Origin: Neurospora intermedia
Taxonomy: Eukaryota; Ascomycota; Sordariomycetes; Sordariales; Sordariaceae
Length of the DNA: 64,000 bases
Direction: 5' to 3'
Assembly (NCBI GenBank): GCA_037102815.1
Contig: BTPP01000004.1
Coordinates: 186,001-250,000 of the forward strand
The position numbers and the translations under genes were made by a program. Each line of letters begins with the position of its first letter. The stretch's first letter is position 1. Of this stretch, positions 23,686 to 35,145 are shown piece after piece. The notes beneath the pieces are model-generated. The model did no database searches and was not told the DNA's origin. It worked only from the letters and a program-made list of their open reading frames with translations.

Positions 23686-24969
23686 TGTCGACGGCGTGTT
23701 AGGACACCAAAGTCCCCAGGACGAGAAAGAAAGAACGATCGAGGATACAATGGAGAAATAAGTCGTGGAATGGAAGTATCAGAAAGAGGCAAGTTGACTG
23801 AACACTCACCAATTCTTCGGCAGATACTCCATACGGCGGAGCGTGACTATATGAGCTAACCGCTTGTCTTGGACTCTCACAGTCACGCATCCGCGTACCG
23901 AACCTCAACAAGATGGATGAAGTGCTTCGACTTGTGACGAAAAGGTCTGACGATCGTCAAACGAAGAGCAGCAAAAACAGGCGTACCCAAGCTGGAGACT
24001 GCAGTGTTAGCGGCGGGGTTTCGTTCAGCTGGATGTTCAGCTCTGGCGTCATCGCTCATCCAGAGATGCGTTGGCATAGGCTCGAGCCAAACAGCGTGGT
24101 GATTATCTCTCGAGTCATGTTGGGCTGAATTGCACCTGTGTCTAGACAGAGTATGGATTGTCTCCAAATGACGAAACAGCGATTTCGCTCAACAAACAAC
24201 CCGTCCATCTAAACTCCGAGATCGTGCATACCTAGATCGGGCGGTGGAGTCCATTCTTGCACTTGCAAGTCACATGAGGGCCGGGAGGGCTAAACCAAGC
24301 CAGCCATGCTGAAGATACCCATCATAATACGACCCAATATCGAGCCAGCGGCCTCCGGACTTTACCACGTCGGTAAAGGCATTCCATCACTCGGTAAGTC
24401 GGGAGGGGCTGAAAGAGATTCGACGGCTCAGTGGAGACGGACAGGGCACTAGGACGTGGCACAGTGCATACACTAAGTCATCTCAGAGCAATGATCGACG
24501 ATCTGGAGATCCGGTTTGCTCGATCTCGGACTGCATGTCAATGAGGTGGGTCGGTCCCAATTGGCGCTTCAGCTGCATCTGATAATATTGATCTAGCCAT
24601 CTTCGACACTTCAGCTCAGATGAGAACATGCATCGATGCCCAAGTTTTGGCGATACTCACTGTAATATCGCCAATATCCGCTCAGCTACCTCAATTATGG
24701 AGAGGGATATGTACTCAGTCTTGACCCTCACCATTCTGATGATGCCGAGGGCAGAGGCTGACAGGTAGGCATACCGGATCACTTCAGAAGATACCAGCTC
24801 CAGCTCAGCACAAATACTGGTCACAATCCCGCAATCACCAGGTGCCTCTTCGAAGACACGGCTTTGCAGCAAGCTCGACCTCCGCACGGGATACTTTACC
24901 GTCAACTCTTCGTCGCTACAATTTGTAAACGCCATTCACGCAGACATCCACCTCGAACACTTGAACACG
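23686..24969. other. Divergent intergenic region of the 23.7/25.0 kb gene pair
   Basis: About 1.28 kb between two divergently transcribed genes, so it probably holds both promoters. It also contains a weak minus-strand ORF, listed separately. No clear TATA box is seen at either side. Confidence 0.5.
24661..24935 (-). CDS. Weak candidate small protein, probably with further exon(s)
   Basis: An ATG at 24935 opens 91 codons, ending at a GTGAGT that could be a donor (24660-24655). A TGA immediately follows in frame if it is not spliced. A CTAG acceptor inside about 24590 would add only some 18 codons. The peptide (MAFTNCSDEELTV start) is of normal composition but matches nothing I recognise. It starts only 34 bases from the ATG of the plus-strand gene, which is tight for two promoters. 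It may be a chance ORF or an antisense leader. Confidence 0.2.
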
Positions 24970-26669
24970 ATGGCGACAACTGAAGTGGACTCACGCCTGA
25001 AAGATTTCGATCTTCAAGGTTTCCATCAAATCATTGCTATCTCCCAAGATGTAGGTTCCAAGGCTTGCCGACCCATCAAACCACACAGAGGTCCTAACCA
25101 GGTTACCAGAAAATCAACGACAATCTCAGAGTCCGGTTTGATCCTGAGCTGCAACCCGAACTTGTCTCTTTCAAGCATGAGCTTCCTCAAATGGGAGTTT
25201 CGGAGGCAACGCTCGACCCCCCGAACGTCGAGGTGTGCACTGAACGCGATACAGAGACCAAAAGTTCGAGGTTCTTCCTGAACTTCAAGACCGGCAGTTA
25301 CAAATACAAGGCGACCGTTGAGGCAGGAGGCGTTGAAACCCTTGCCATTGACGGCTGGAAAGTTCCGTTCTTGGTCTCTTATGGCGAGGAAACGCTGGCC
25401 AAGCCTCCCGACAGCAGCCATCCGGACTTGAAGTCGAAATGGGCCAAGCTGGAACCTGGCAAGTACAGCCTGAGTCGCATCATCATGGTTCTCGGTTTGG
25501 GAGCTCGCTCTTCCCTCGACTGGGATCGCGCCTATTGTCCCGGCCTCAGCCAAGAGAACGACCCATATGGCATGAAGAAGATGTTCTTCAAGATGTTTCT
25601 TGAAGCATACTTGTCCAGTCTACAAAAGGACCCACACGCTCTCACCCTTGGGTACACGATCAAAGAGGCGGCCCCTGACCCCACGGACAAGGCTCCGACG
25701 TTCTCTCCGACAGCTGTAAAGATCCAAAACTATAGATACCAACCTTGTTCCGACACGCAGCAAACCATCAATGGGAAGGCCATTCCTCCGAATTCCCGTG
25801 ACGCCTTTGTGTTCATGGAGATGACCGGAGGAGCTGACACCCCGCATGATGAGCTACAGGGAAAGGGCAACCTCATCATTGGCGACATGCCGGGTGCACT
25901 TGTTTTCAGCAAAGAACTCTTTTTCAACAAGTATCTGGTAGAGAATGCTCTCAGCAGCGTCAACGTCTCCTTCTTCGACATGGCGAACGATTTGATGAAG
26001 TGGGTGGATGGGACACGCTGGGAGTCGGACTGGTTGCTTACCAACGGGTCAAGAGCCGAAGCCATTCCGGTTGCCAAGTGGACCATTGACGGGCCCAAGG
26101 CCAAGCTGAGCTGGAAGGGGAGGAAGTCGTACAGTGGGTGGGGTATCCTCCGTTCTACTGACACTTCGATCGACACAGAGCTGTCCACTGAACCACGGGC
26201 AAACAAGATTACTCTCACGTCAAAGATGAAACTCGATGCCTCGGAGACCATATCTAGTGGTATGCGTGGCGCCCCCCCGTACCACAAAGGTACGGACGGT
26301 GAAGTGCATCTCACGATTGAGTTCATCATCTCTGCGGACGAGGACGGCACGCTTCACGTGGAGCCGAAAGAAAAGATTGATCTCGTCAGCGCGAGTGACA
26401 GCAGAGACGCAGATATCATCAAGCTCATCCTTGGCAAGCAAAGCCATGAGGTTAGTGACTTTATCAAGGGCAGGCTGCAGAACGTTGTGCGGACAAAGCA
26501 CATTGGCGACGCGATTGCTGCGGATCTCAACGAGAAGAAGCAGCTCGTGTTTCCGGGCTCGGGAACATTTAGCTACAAGGATCCCAAGTTCTCGGATGCA
26601 GGTGATCTTTTGATCACGCTGGACTTGGTTGGGAAGGAAATTGAGAAGGATAAGACGTTGGTTTCTTAG
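24970..26669 (+). CDS. Possible TULIP/P47-like lipid-binding protein
   Basis: Exons 24970-25050 and 25110-26669 are joined across a 59-nt intron (GTAGGT, CTAAC, CCAG) to give 546 residues. The N-terminus reads as a strand or helix followed by KINDNLRVRF, resembling the INxxL start of TULIP folds. Alternating beta-rich segments follow, with Trp-containing strands (IDGWKVPFLVSYG, AKWTIDGPKAKLSWKGRK, GDLLITLDLVG). No signal peptide or membrane helix. The general pattern recalls the P47/OrfX TULIP proteins of bacterial gene clusters, but I cannot confirm that by eye, so the assignment is an inference of low to moderate weight. It lies head-to-head with the large propeller/membrane-helix gene, suggesting co-regulation. 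Confidence 0.8.
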
Positions 26670-26870
26670 GAGGCTCCTCCTGCACAAAGATAGCATTGTG
26701 CCTTGGGTATACTCAGTGTACTACGAATGCAAGCGACTTTGTTACACCCCTGAACTTGATTTCAAAGCACTTGATTTCTGCATAGAAATATCGAAAGGGG
26801 ACTTGTGCTGCGTTTACTCCCTGTTGGAATCATCAACCAGTTCATCCTTCACTTGACAAAAGCCCACCAG

Positions 26871-27986
26871 TTACTTCAGGTCCTTCCACTCAGGAGTCTT
26901 CTTGATGAACTCCTCCCAGGTAGTCAACTTGTCCTCAACCAGCGAATGCGTCCAGTCCAGGCTCTCGCCGCCGTAGTATCCAAAGGTACCCAGAAGCAAA
27001 AAGTTCTCCAGCAGCTCTTGCGCCACATAGTCCGGCATGCCAGCGCCCTTGAGCTTGTCAAGATAAACATCTTCTGGAACCTGGTAGTACGAAGCCGTCG
27101 CCCCGGCCTCGGGAAACACCTTCTTGAAGCCTGCAACCACCTGGTCGCCCGTCAAGTACTCGGTAGCACCGAGAAGTCTCTTGCCGAGGGTCTCGTCGCG
27201 GTGGAGGACGGCCGCCTTGACGTACTTGCCAGTGTCTGCCGTGTCGAAGAGGGGGAAAATCGAGGTGCTTGCGGGGGTGGGCAGGGCAAATGTCCATTTG
27301 CCGGTGTTGGCGTCGTGGTGGGTTAGACCTAGAGCCGGGCCGGAAAAGTTGGACATGTAGAAACCTGGGAGGAAGAAGGTGCAGGGAAGACTGGTGATGG
27401 AGCGGGCGTACTCTTCTACTTCGGCTTTGCTGTCGAAGTGGTAGAGGTTGGGCAGTTTACCGTTGCTCACTGTTTGGTTTCGTTCATTAACGTCTTGTTA
27501 CTTGAGGTGGACTTGACGTCCAAGGTACGATGTATACGTGATGCCTTGTAGAGGTAGACAAGAGGTGGAGCTGGATGAGAAGAAGAAAGTGAAGGGTAAA
27601 GGTATCGAAACAAACAAACATTTATTAATATTCAAAACAGAACTCCAAATAAAGTGCTGCACGCCCGCCTCGGCAGCTGCATCCACGAGGTTCTTGCCCT
27701 GCTGGACCTCGACGTCCTTGTCCATCTTCTCCCAGTAGTTGGTCACGGCGAAGACGGCATACGCGCCATCGACTGCTTCCCGGAGACTCGATTTGTCGTT
27801 CAGATCGGCGGCGACGACTTGGGCGCCCTGGCTGGCGAGTTTCTTCGCGCCTTCTTTGGTGATGTCGCGGGTGACGGCGCGGACGGTCCAGTTGGCATTG
27901 AGCTTGGGGTCGTCGAGGAAGATGGTCGCGACGGAGCCGCCTTGTAGGCCGGTGGCGCCGAAGATGGTGATGGTTTTCTTGACCAT
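26871..27986 (-). CDS. NmrA-like NAD(P)-binding protein
   Basis: Exons 27986-27620 and 27469-26871 are joined across a 150-nt intron with a GTTTGT donor and ACAG acceptor to give 321 residues. The join restores the family sequence WSSVLNINK followed by LSNGKLPNLYHFDSK, which supports the unusual donor. The N-terminal Rossmann motif GATGLQGGSVA (residues 10-20) and a conserved ADLNDKSSLREAVDGAYAVF segment are typical. It lacks the YxxxK catalytic pair of active short-chain dehydrogenases, as in NmrA and HSCARG proteins. Such proteins sense NAD(P) redox state or regulate transcription factors such as AreA. This is one of many NmrA-like paralogues expected in a fungus, not demonstrably NmrA itself. 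Confidence 0.93.
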
Positions 27987-29204
27987 TTTGGTGGTCTGTG
28001 GGGGTTTGTTGTGATGATCAGGAAGTGAAGTGATGCTTGGGTTTGTCTAGAGGTGGGGCTTTGGGGACGATGTGTGAGTGCAGGGTAGGCACGGTGCTTG
28101 GGAGAATGAAATGATATAGGAAGGAAAAGAGGGAGGGAAGTGGGGCCATCCTTAAATACCAGTTTACACACACGTTGTTGGGGTGATATGCAATGGTCCA
28201 AATCCGAGGAACTCGCATAATCCGATTCTTCAAACGACTGCTCATTTCTTACTTGCAGGAAATTCCAACATACCACACCTCTAGATACCTCTAGGTAAAG
28301 GGGGGTATTCTCAGACCCCAAACCTGCTGGACCTTTACCCCACTTTCCACTTGACCAGTCAAAATAGTGTAAGTAGCCACAGGTGGTACTATAATGGGTT
28401 TGTGACGTACGCCGCGGCTTGTCTACCTAGGTAAGGAACGAATCGGCATTACTTCCTTTACACACCACACTGCTGACGATATAGCATTCCCAATGGATGA
28501 AAAGCATACCTCTAGGTATAATAACTGTTACATGGTTACGCCTCAACTATGTACTCTTTTTTACCTATCTTACGACTTATAGGACAGGCCCCGGCTTCAC
28601 ATCCCACTATCGTCCTTCCATCATGCAGACATGTGCATATTGCCGACAAAAACCGGCACTTGCAAAACCTCAAGTTGTTCCTGGTACAGCTCTCGTTACA
28701 GCGGATCCGTCTCGTTTGCAACCCACTAATCGAGTCAACCAATTCCCACCTACAACTACTTCTTCGGAAGGAGACGATCACGCCATTGTCCAATCCACCT
28801 CCATTCATCATACGACCCAGATACCTTGGTTAGCCGAACTCGACATTTCCAAAGAGCGCTTGAGGGCGGACAATTGTATTCCTCCAATAAGTCAATGTGC
28901 CAATGAGCTGCTAGCACATCCGTGCCAATCATGTTACGTGATCCCCCTTTGGGTGCCATCGCTCCGATCAAAAATACAACCATATTGCGGGGACCGCGAT
29001 GTAACTTAAATTTGGCGATGTTCCATAGGGTTGAATTCTCGTACCGAGATGTTTTGTAGAGGTACATAAACACCCAGATGCCAACATGATACGAGGAAGG
29101 GAAGGACATCGACATTCAAAGCTCGTCCAAGGCACTCACGAAACTCATCTCGAGCATCTGTGGTCTCTCCTTCGGTATCTACCACCACGGTGACCACGCT
29201 CGCC
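27987..29204. other. Divergent intergenic region (NmrA-like / GH43)
   Basis: Probably holds both promoters. It contains two or three CTAGAGGTA-type words (28286-28294, 28507-28515, a GTAGAGGTA variant near 29057) and a TACCTAGGTA palindrome near 28424. No gene supported. Confidence 0.5.
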
Positions 29205-30671
29205 ATGCTCTGGCCCCCAACACCCAAGCTTCGGCCTCTTCTGGCCTTCCTCTCCTTCCTCATCCTCCTACTCTCTCCATCGACCCTTGCCGTCACTCAC
29301 AGTCCCCCAGTCTCCTACACAAACACCCTGATCCCCCAACGCGCCGACCCTCACATCACCAAACACACCGACGGCTACTACTACTTCACTGCCACCGTCC
29401 CAGCCTACGACAGCATCATCATCCGCCGCTCTCCCACCATCCAAGGCCTCTCCTCCGCGCCCGAAACCACCATCTGGCGACGCAAGTCCTCCGGCATCGG
29501 CAGCAACCAAGTCTGGGCTCCCGAACTGCACCACATCGACGGAAAATGGTACATCTACGTCGCCCTCGGCGTAGCCAACGAATGGCGCATCCGCGCCTTT
29601 GTGCTCGAGGGCGTAGGCGCCAACCCGCAAACCGCAACATGGACCGAAAAAGGCCTCGTAAACACCGACTGGGACACCTTTTCTCTCGACGCGCATCACT
29701 TCCAAGTGAACGGAACACGGTACCTCGTCTGGGCCCAACAGGAGCCCACTCGCACCGACGAAAACAGCTCCTTGTTGCTCGCCAAACTGCTCAACCCCTG
29801 GACGATCCAACGGCCCGCAACCGTCATCAGCCGCCCGCTCCTCTCCTGGGAACGCGTAGGGTACAAAGTCAACGAAGGCCCTGCCACCCTGCAGAAGAAC
29901 GGCAAGATCTTCTTGACGTACTCTGCCAGCGCAACGGATAGTAACTACTGCATGGGATTGCTGACTGCGTCTGTCGATGCGGACCTTTTGGACCCCGCAA
30001 GCTGGAGTAAAGCTCCTTCGCCGGTGTTCCAGTCTAACAGCCTCACGGGACAGTATGGGCCGGGGCATAACTCGTTTACGGTGTCGGAAGATGGCCTTTC
30101 GGATGTATTGGTCTTTCATGATCGCGGGTACCCTAATATTACAGGGGACCCGCTGAATGATCCCAATAGACGTACGCGCGTGCAAAAGGTTTATTGGCGG
30201 GCGGATGGGACGCCGGATTTGGGGATTCCCGTCCCGGATGGGGTTACGCCCGTGCGGTTGCGCTCTTTTTCTACTTCTTCGCCTGAGGTGTATGTCAGAT
30301 ATTATAGCGGTACTTCTCCTTCTGGGGCTGCTACGCTGGCCGATACACTGTTTAGGGTTGTTAGCCCCGGATTGGCGGGGGGGAATACTGTGAGTTTGGA
30401 GTCGGCTAGTAGACCGGGGATGTACCTGAGGAGAAGCGGGACGCAGGTCAGGTTTGATGCGGGGAGTGGTAGTTCGTCGGCAAGTTTTAAGAAGGAGGCG
30501 AGTTGGGTGAGGAAAGAAGGGTTGGCGGATGCGAAGAACGGGGTGTCGTTTGAGGCGGCGGGAGCGACGGGGCAGTATATACGGTTGACGGGAAGTGAGG
30601 GGGGGTTGGTGGTGGCGGCTGTGGGCGGAGATTCGACACAAAAGGGACAAGCGACTTTTTATTTGGAGTAA
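29205..30671 (+). CDS. Secreted GH43 arabinan-degrading enzyme with CBM42-like domain
   Basis: A single exon of 488 residues. The ATG at 29205 is chosen because a signal peptide (PLLAFLSFLILLLSPSTLAV) follows directly. The five-bladed propeller catalytic domain spans about residues 38-330: general base Asp48 in RADPHI, the pKa-modulating Asp162 in FSLDAHHF, and general acid Glu224 in KVNEGPATL. The C-terminal 140 residues (VRLRSFSTSSPEVYVRYYSG onward, with SRPGMYLRRSG and ATGQYIRL repeats) resemble the beta-trefoil arabinofuranose-binding module CBM42. This pairing is typical of GH43 exo-alpha-1,5-arabinofuranosidases acting on pectic arabinan. The protein is probably secreted. Exact GH43 subfamily is inferred. 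Confidence 0.93.
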   Translation: MLWPPTPKLRPLLAFLSFLILLLSPSTLAVTHSPPVSYTNTLIPQRADPHITKHTDGYYYFTATVPAYDSIIIRRSPTIQGLSSAPETTIWRRKSSGIGSNQVWAPELHHIDGKWYIYVALGVANEWRIRAFVLEGVGANPQTATWTEKGLVNTDWDTFSLDAHHFQVNGTRYLVWAQQEPTRTDENSSLLLAKLLNPWTIQRPATVISRPLLSWERVGYKVNEGPATLQKNGKIFLTYSASATDSNYCMGLLTASVDADLLDPASWSKAPSPVFQSNSLTGQYGPGHNSFTVSEDGLSDVLVFHDRGYPNITGDPLNDPNRRTRVQKVYWRADGTPDLGIPVPDGVTPVRLRSFSTSSPEVYVRYYSGTSPSGAATLADTLFRVVSPGLAGGNTVSLESASRPGMYLRRSGTQVRFDAGSGSSSASFKKEASWVRKEGLADAKNGVSFEAAGATGQYIRLTGSEGGLVVAAVGGDSTQKGQATFYLE

Positions 30672-31424
30672 TACGGAAGGGGAGGTGATGATTCGGACGA
30701 TCAAAGTGTCAGATTATTCTGAGCGTGCAGTATCACGTGACGTTGGAACAATAGAAGTGAGAATGCTTGACTTAATTGAAGAAAAGAAAAGTGGAAAGAG
30801 AAGTTGAGGATAGTAGGAGACTTCTTATATACACGTTTTTAAATCGAAAATATACAGTGCAGAAATAATCCTACATACTTGATGTATATTGGAAATATTG
30901 CTGCATGTCCAAAATATTCGACACGAAGGGGTGGAAGAGGTGGAAGCCGCACAACGCAGGGAAGCTCAGGAGAGACAAAGGGTTAGGGTTCGTGATTTAC
31001 CCCTGAGTGTTTGTTTACTTGCCAAGACAAAGCACCTCTGGAGCAGACGTTGTGCGAACAAAGACGAAAAGAGCAAAAGATCTTCTCATTATACATCCTG
31101 CAATCTAATATTTTCATTCAGCAACAGAGAATTTGTAACAACCCCTCTGTTGCCCTTTCTTCACCAGCATTAAAAGACAGCTCCTTCCAAAGAGACCTTG
31201 CACAAGTACGCCAAGAATACGCAAGAACTCGCTCAAAACACCTTCCCTGCCATTGCCATATTTCAGATTTCCAAGTCCAACGCCTACTCAAAGTACCTAC
31301 CTACCTGTCACTTCTCTGATGGTGCGCAACACCCGATTTCTTCGTGCAACCCAGCAGCTGCCTGTCAAACATCCAGATCTCCCCCATGCCCCGTCCATCT
31401 TCCACTCCCCATCAATCTCATCAA
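30672..31424. other. Spacer between convergent genes
   Basis: 3' regions of the GH43 and kelch genes. Contains an interstitial telomere-like word AAAGGGTTAGGGTT at 30978-30991. No gene supported. Confidence 0.5.
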
Positions 31425-33678
31425 TCACCTCCTATACCCCCCCTCATGCCCAAAATCCTCCTCAAACCTCCCTCCAGTAGGCGCACTCCCATACGTCCCC
31501 GACGCAGAGTAAGGCGGCAACCCCCCATTCCCACCAAATCTTCCACTATCCCCCGTCCCATTTCCCGGACTAGGCAACGAAGGCGACACCCCTCCTCTAG
31601 AGATCGCATCGTCCCCCTCGCCCGTCGGGTACGAAGGTCCCAAATCACTTGGGCTCCTCGCATGTCCCCGATACCCCGTGCTCGTACTCTTCGCCGGCGT
31701 CACCGGCATCTCCAGGGGCACTCCATGATACTTGCTCTTCCCCTCCGCATTGTTATTATCCCCCGCTTCCGCGCCGGGTAACTCCACCGGCACCGGCGGC
31801 GGCGGCGCCAACGCCACGCCTCTGTACCCATGCGCATGTCCATGTGAGGAAGGAGGTAGTTCCGTAGCGTGCTGCGAGGTATTATACGTCGGCGCCGCAT
31901 CAGAGAACGTCGGGCTCGAAACGGCGGCACCACCTGGTCCGTCTGCCCATCCTGCTGAAGACCCAGGCGGGTGTTGATGCACCATTGGACTAGTGGGGTT
32001 ACTTCCAGTGACGGTACCGGGTCCACCGACGCGAGGCTGTTGGTAGCGCTTTTGCCGACGACGGATGCAGAAGAAGCAGAGAGATGCAAGGGCCGCGATA
32101 CCGCCTATTGAGGCGCCGACGGCAATACCTGCTATGGCGCCCGTGCTGAGTCCCTTTGAGGAGCCAGGGGATGGGTCACTGGTGGGCGTGACGTTGCGGG
32201 TGGCTGTTCGTTCGGCAATACGCGGTTTGCGCGTCATGAGGGTGGACATGTCCGGGGCGTCGAAGCCGGTTCGGGGCGGGGCGGTGATGGTGGCGCCGCC
32301 GGTGGGGTTGCCGCCTACGACGGTGAGGATGTCGGTGGGAAGGGTGTAAGTGGTCAGGTTGGGCTGGAAGCGGGCCCAGATGGCTTTTTCGGGGTTGTCC
32401 TTGCCGAGAACCATGTTGTGTTGACCCATGACAGGGTCGGCGTCGCAGATGGTGGTGTCGTTGAGGGCGCGGCCGCCGATGACAAGCATTTGCGCGTTGT
32501 TGATGACGTTGCAGGAGCTCATGGCTTTGGGGAATTCGCCGGTGACGTTGGAGTTGGACGGGTAGAGGCTGCGGATCCATTGGAAGGAGGGGATGGAGAG
32601 GACGTAGATGTCGTCATAGCCAATGGGGTTGGAGCCGAACGAGGCGCCGCCGTAGATGTAGCTGTTTGCGTCAGTCCGTGGCTTGGATGTTAGCGAGGAG
32701 AAAGAAAGACGTACATGTTGTAGGAAGACTGATCCTGAGCCACAGCCGCTCCTCCACAGAACAACCTCCTATCCTCTGGAGCTCTACCTGATGTCTTCTG
32801 CGTATACCACCGGGTGTTTGCCAGATCGTACATGAAGATGGTATCCAGCGGCTGCGGCGACACAGTGCCGTTTCCGTCGTCTCGAACACCGCCAAAGTAG
32901 GCCAACATCCCTCCATCACTAATGGGGAGATATACCATGGTCCCTTCGGCTCTTCTGACGTTGTCCGGCCCGCTGAAATTGCTGAAATGATGGCTGTCCA
33001 TGTCGTACTTTATTAGTCTGTCGGATGCCCGTCTAGTTCCTGACCAGCCGGGGACGGAGTTCTCGCTGAACCATCCTCCATAGTAGAAAGCTTCGCCGCG
33101 TTCCGAGATGGAGACTCCTGCTCCGTGACTTAAAGGGGTAATGGTACCGCTGCTGGTGGAGGGCGGGCCGAAGGAGGTCCAGTAGTTGTTGAGGATGTCA
33201 TAGCCGTAGAGGATAAAGTTGCTTGGTGTTGACTGAGATTCTCCGCCATAAGAATAGAGCCACTTGTTGATTGAGTCCTCCCATAGGATACCGAAGCTGA
33301 CGCTAGGGATGGTAGCGTTCTTGGACAAATTGGCGTAGACGTTGGGCATTCCTCCCGTCTCATGTTTGAGGTCGCTGTAGAGGAGGAATTGGTCTATCAA
33401 TAGTTAGTGGTAGGTAGATGAGCCAGCGATGATCGGTACATAGAGGTAGGATACGCACTGCTGACGTTTGCCGATGTCTCCGAGTACGGCTTCCAGTTGA
33501 CCAGACCACCGTCCACATAGAGCTTGTCGTCCACTACCGCTGACTGATGTCCAAATCGTCTACAGAAGTCCTTGATGGGGTCGAATTGGGCGAGTGACAC
33601 CCCGATGAGATAGCAGAAGAGAAGCAGGATCCTGCGTGTTGATGTCCCAGTGAAGCCGGCCATCTTGCTCATCGGCAT
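31425..33678 (-). CDS. Kelch-repeat type I membrane protein
   Basis: Exons 33678-33459, 33393-32715 and 32661-31425 join in frame (GTGCGT and GTACGT donors; CACTAAC branch in intron 1) to give 711 residues. A signal peptide (ILLLFCYLIGVSLAQ) leads to an ectodomain with kelch-type blades: GHQSAVVDDKLYVDGG, WLYSYGGESQ, GEAFYYGGWFSE, MLAYFGGVRDDG, IYIYGGASFG and QMLVIGGRAL. Several N-glycosylation sites are present. A single membrane helix (about 473-498, AIAGIAVGASIGGIAALASL) ends in a basic stop-transfer CIRRRQKRY. A roughly 200-residue Pro/Gly/Ser-rich cytoplasmic tail follows. This architecture is widespread and uncharacterised in filamentous ascomycetes and may act in cell-wall or surface sensing (inference). 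Confidence 0.9.
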
Positions 33679-35145
33679 CCCGCACCACCCTTAAACCCTT
33701 CCTAGTAGTTGTGAATAATGTGAAGCAAGGTGTTCGAGGGGACAGCTGTTGATCGCGGTCAATGCCGAGTTCCGACCGGCATTCGATTCCCGCCGTCACA
33801 TTGAAGATGAAACAGCAGAGTAAAGATTGTGATGAAAGGTAAGTGTAAAGATGGAAAGTGGAAGAGAAATCATGTCATTGATACGCAAAAGCATTCGGGA
33901 AAAAAGTCTGGACCAGGCAGACGGGTCGTTGATGTGGCTGGTTCTGGCCCGGAGCCCTCCCTCAGAGCCTCTTCGCTTCACTCGCCAATCCACTGCACTG
34001 GTGTGGTGCAACGTTCGTAAAGCGAGAACAAACATTCAAGCTCGGAAAGTCGTCCCCTGGCAGCGGGCAGTTCATTCCAGTCGTGTAGGTAGGTAGGTAC
34101 CGTAGGTGAGCCAACAGCGTGCTAGTGAGCTGCTGTCAGCTTGCAATATGAACAAACCTGTCACACCACCTTTTTCTGACTGTGTTCAGTTGGTTTTATG
34201 GCTGCCTCGGCCGTCTTTCGCCCCCGCGCTTCTGCGGTTCCGTCCCTGGCAAGTAAAAGATCGTTGACTGGCCCCGTAGGGTAGATTCTCCACTCGTTCA
34301 TTCGCGGAAGCGTAATGGATCCGCGCCGATAGGATCATACAGACCTTTGAAGTTACGACAAGAGGCTTGGCTCCCTGCGACGGCGGAGGCTGTATGGGCT
34401 GTATGGGTCGTACTAAACATGCGGGCTGACACCGGCAGCATCGAATCGCCAACGAGGATGGGTATGACAGGTGTGGTTGCACCGCTTCAGGCTACCAGTC
34501 AGCAAGAGGCCAGCACCCGAGACTGGGTGACCCGGGTGAGCCGGGGCAGGCGTGGCGTTGCAGCTTGCATGAGGATCGCCGACGGCTGGCGCCAGAGTGG
34601 TCAAAGGCGAACATGAACCGAAGAGAATGTGGTGAGCAGAGAGTAAGATGGGTGAGACAAGGGCAAAGATTCCTAAGGGTTAACGTACCTCTTGCTCATG
34701 TCGGCAGTTTATCCAGGGACAAATTGAATTGTTGTTTTGTAGCGGAAAACCTGCCCGCACCCTACGCTTTCCTAAACGTACCCTAATTCCCACAGCCTCC
34801 CCGAGTTTTCTATCAAATTTTGGCCATATCTTCCAGACGATTCATGAGACCGTTCAGGGAATATCAACCTAGGTTGTGTTCCGGGCCGCTGTAGTACGGT
34901 ACAGATTTTCCTTTGCGGGTAATATTGTATTTGCAAGCACTTCACAAGAACCTCGGCCCTTTACGCCTTCATCCAGGGGAATGAACAGAAAGCCAAGAAG
35001 AGCGTGAGAGATACTGAGTATCGATTTGCCTGGACATACCTCTATGCCATATCCCTCCCGGCCAGCAGGAAGGGCCGTCTATTCCTTCCATGTTTACTTC
35101 GGTTCATAGCGTTGTTTGGGTATCCCAATTCTCATTTAAATCCCC
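33679..35145. other. Intergenic region upstream of the kelch gene
   Basis: About 1.5 kb without a supported gene. Includes a GTAGGTAGGTAGGTACC tract near 34083-34099. The CT-rich part after 35000 is probably the 3' end of the MFS gene on the minus strand. Confidence 0.5.

Noticed and set aside
29268-30704. 478-codon minus-strand ORF opposite the GH43 gene
   Set aside because: The plus strand carries clear GH43 catalytic motifs and a signal peptide; the antisense frame is Arg/His/Pro-rich without family features.
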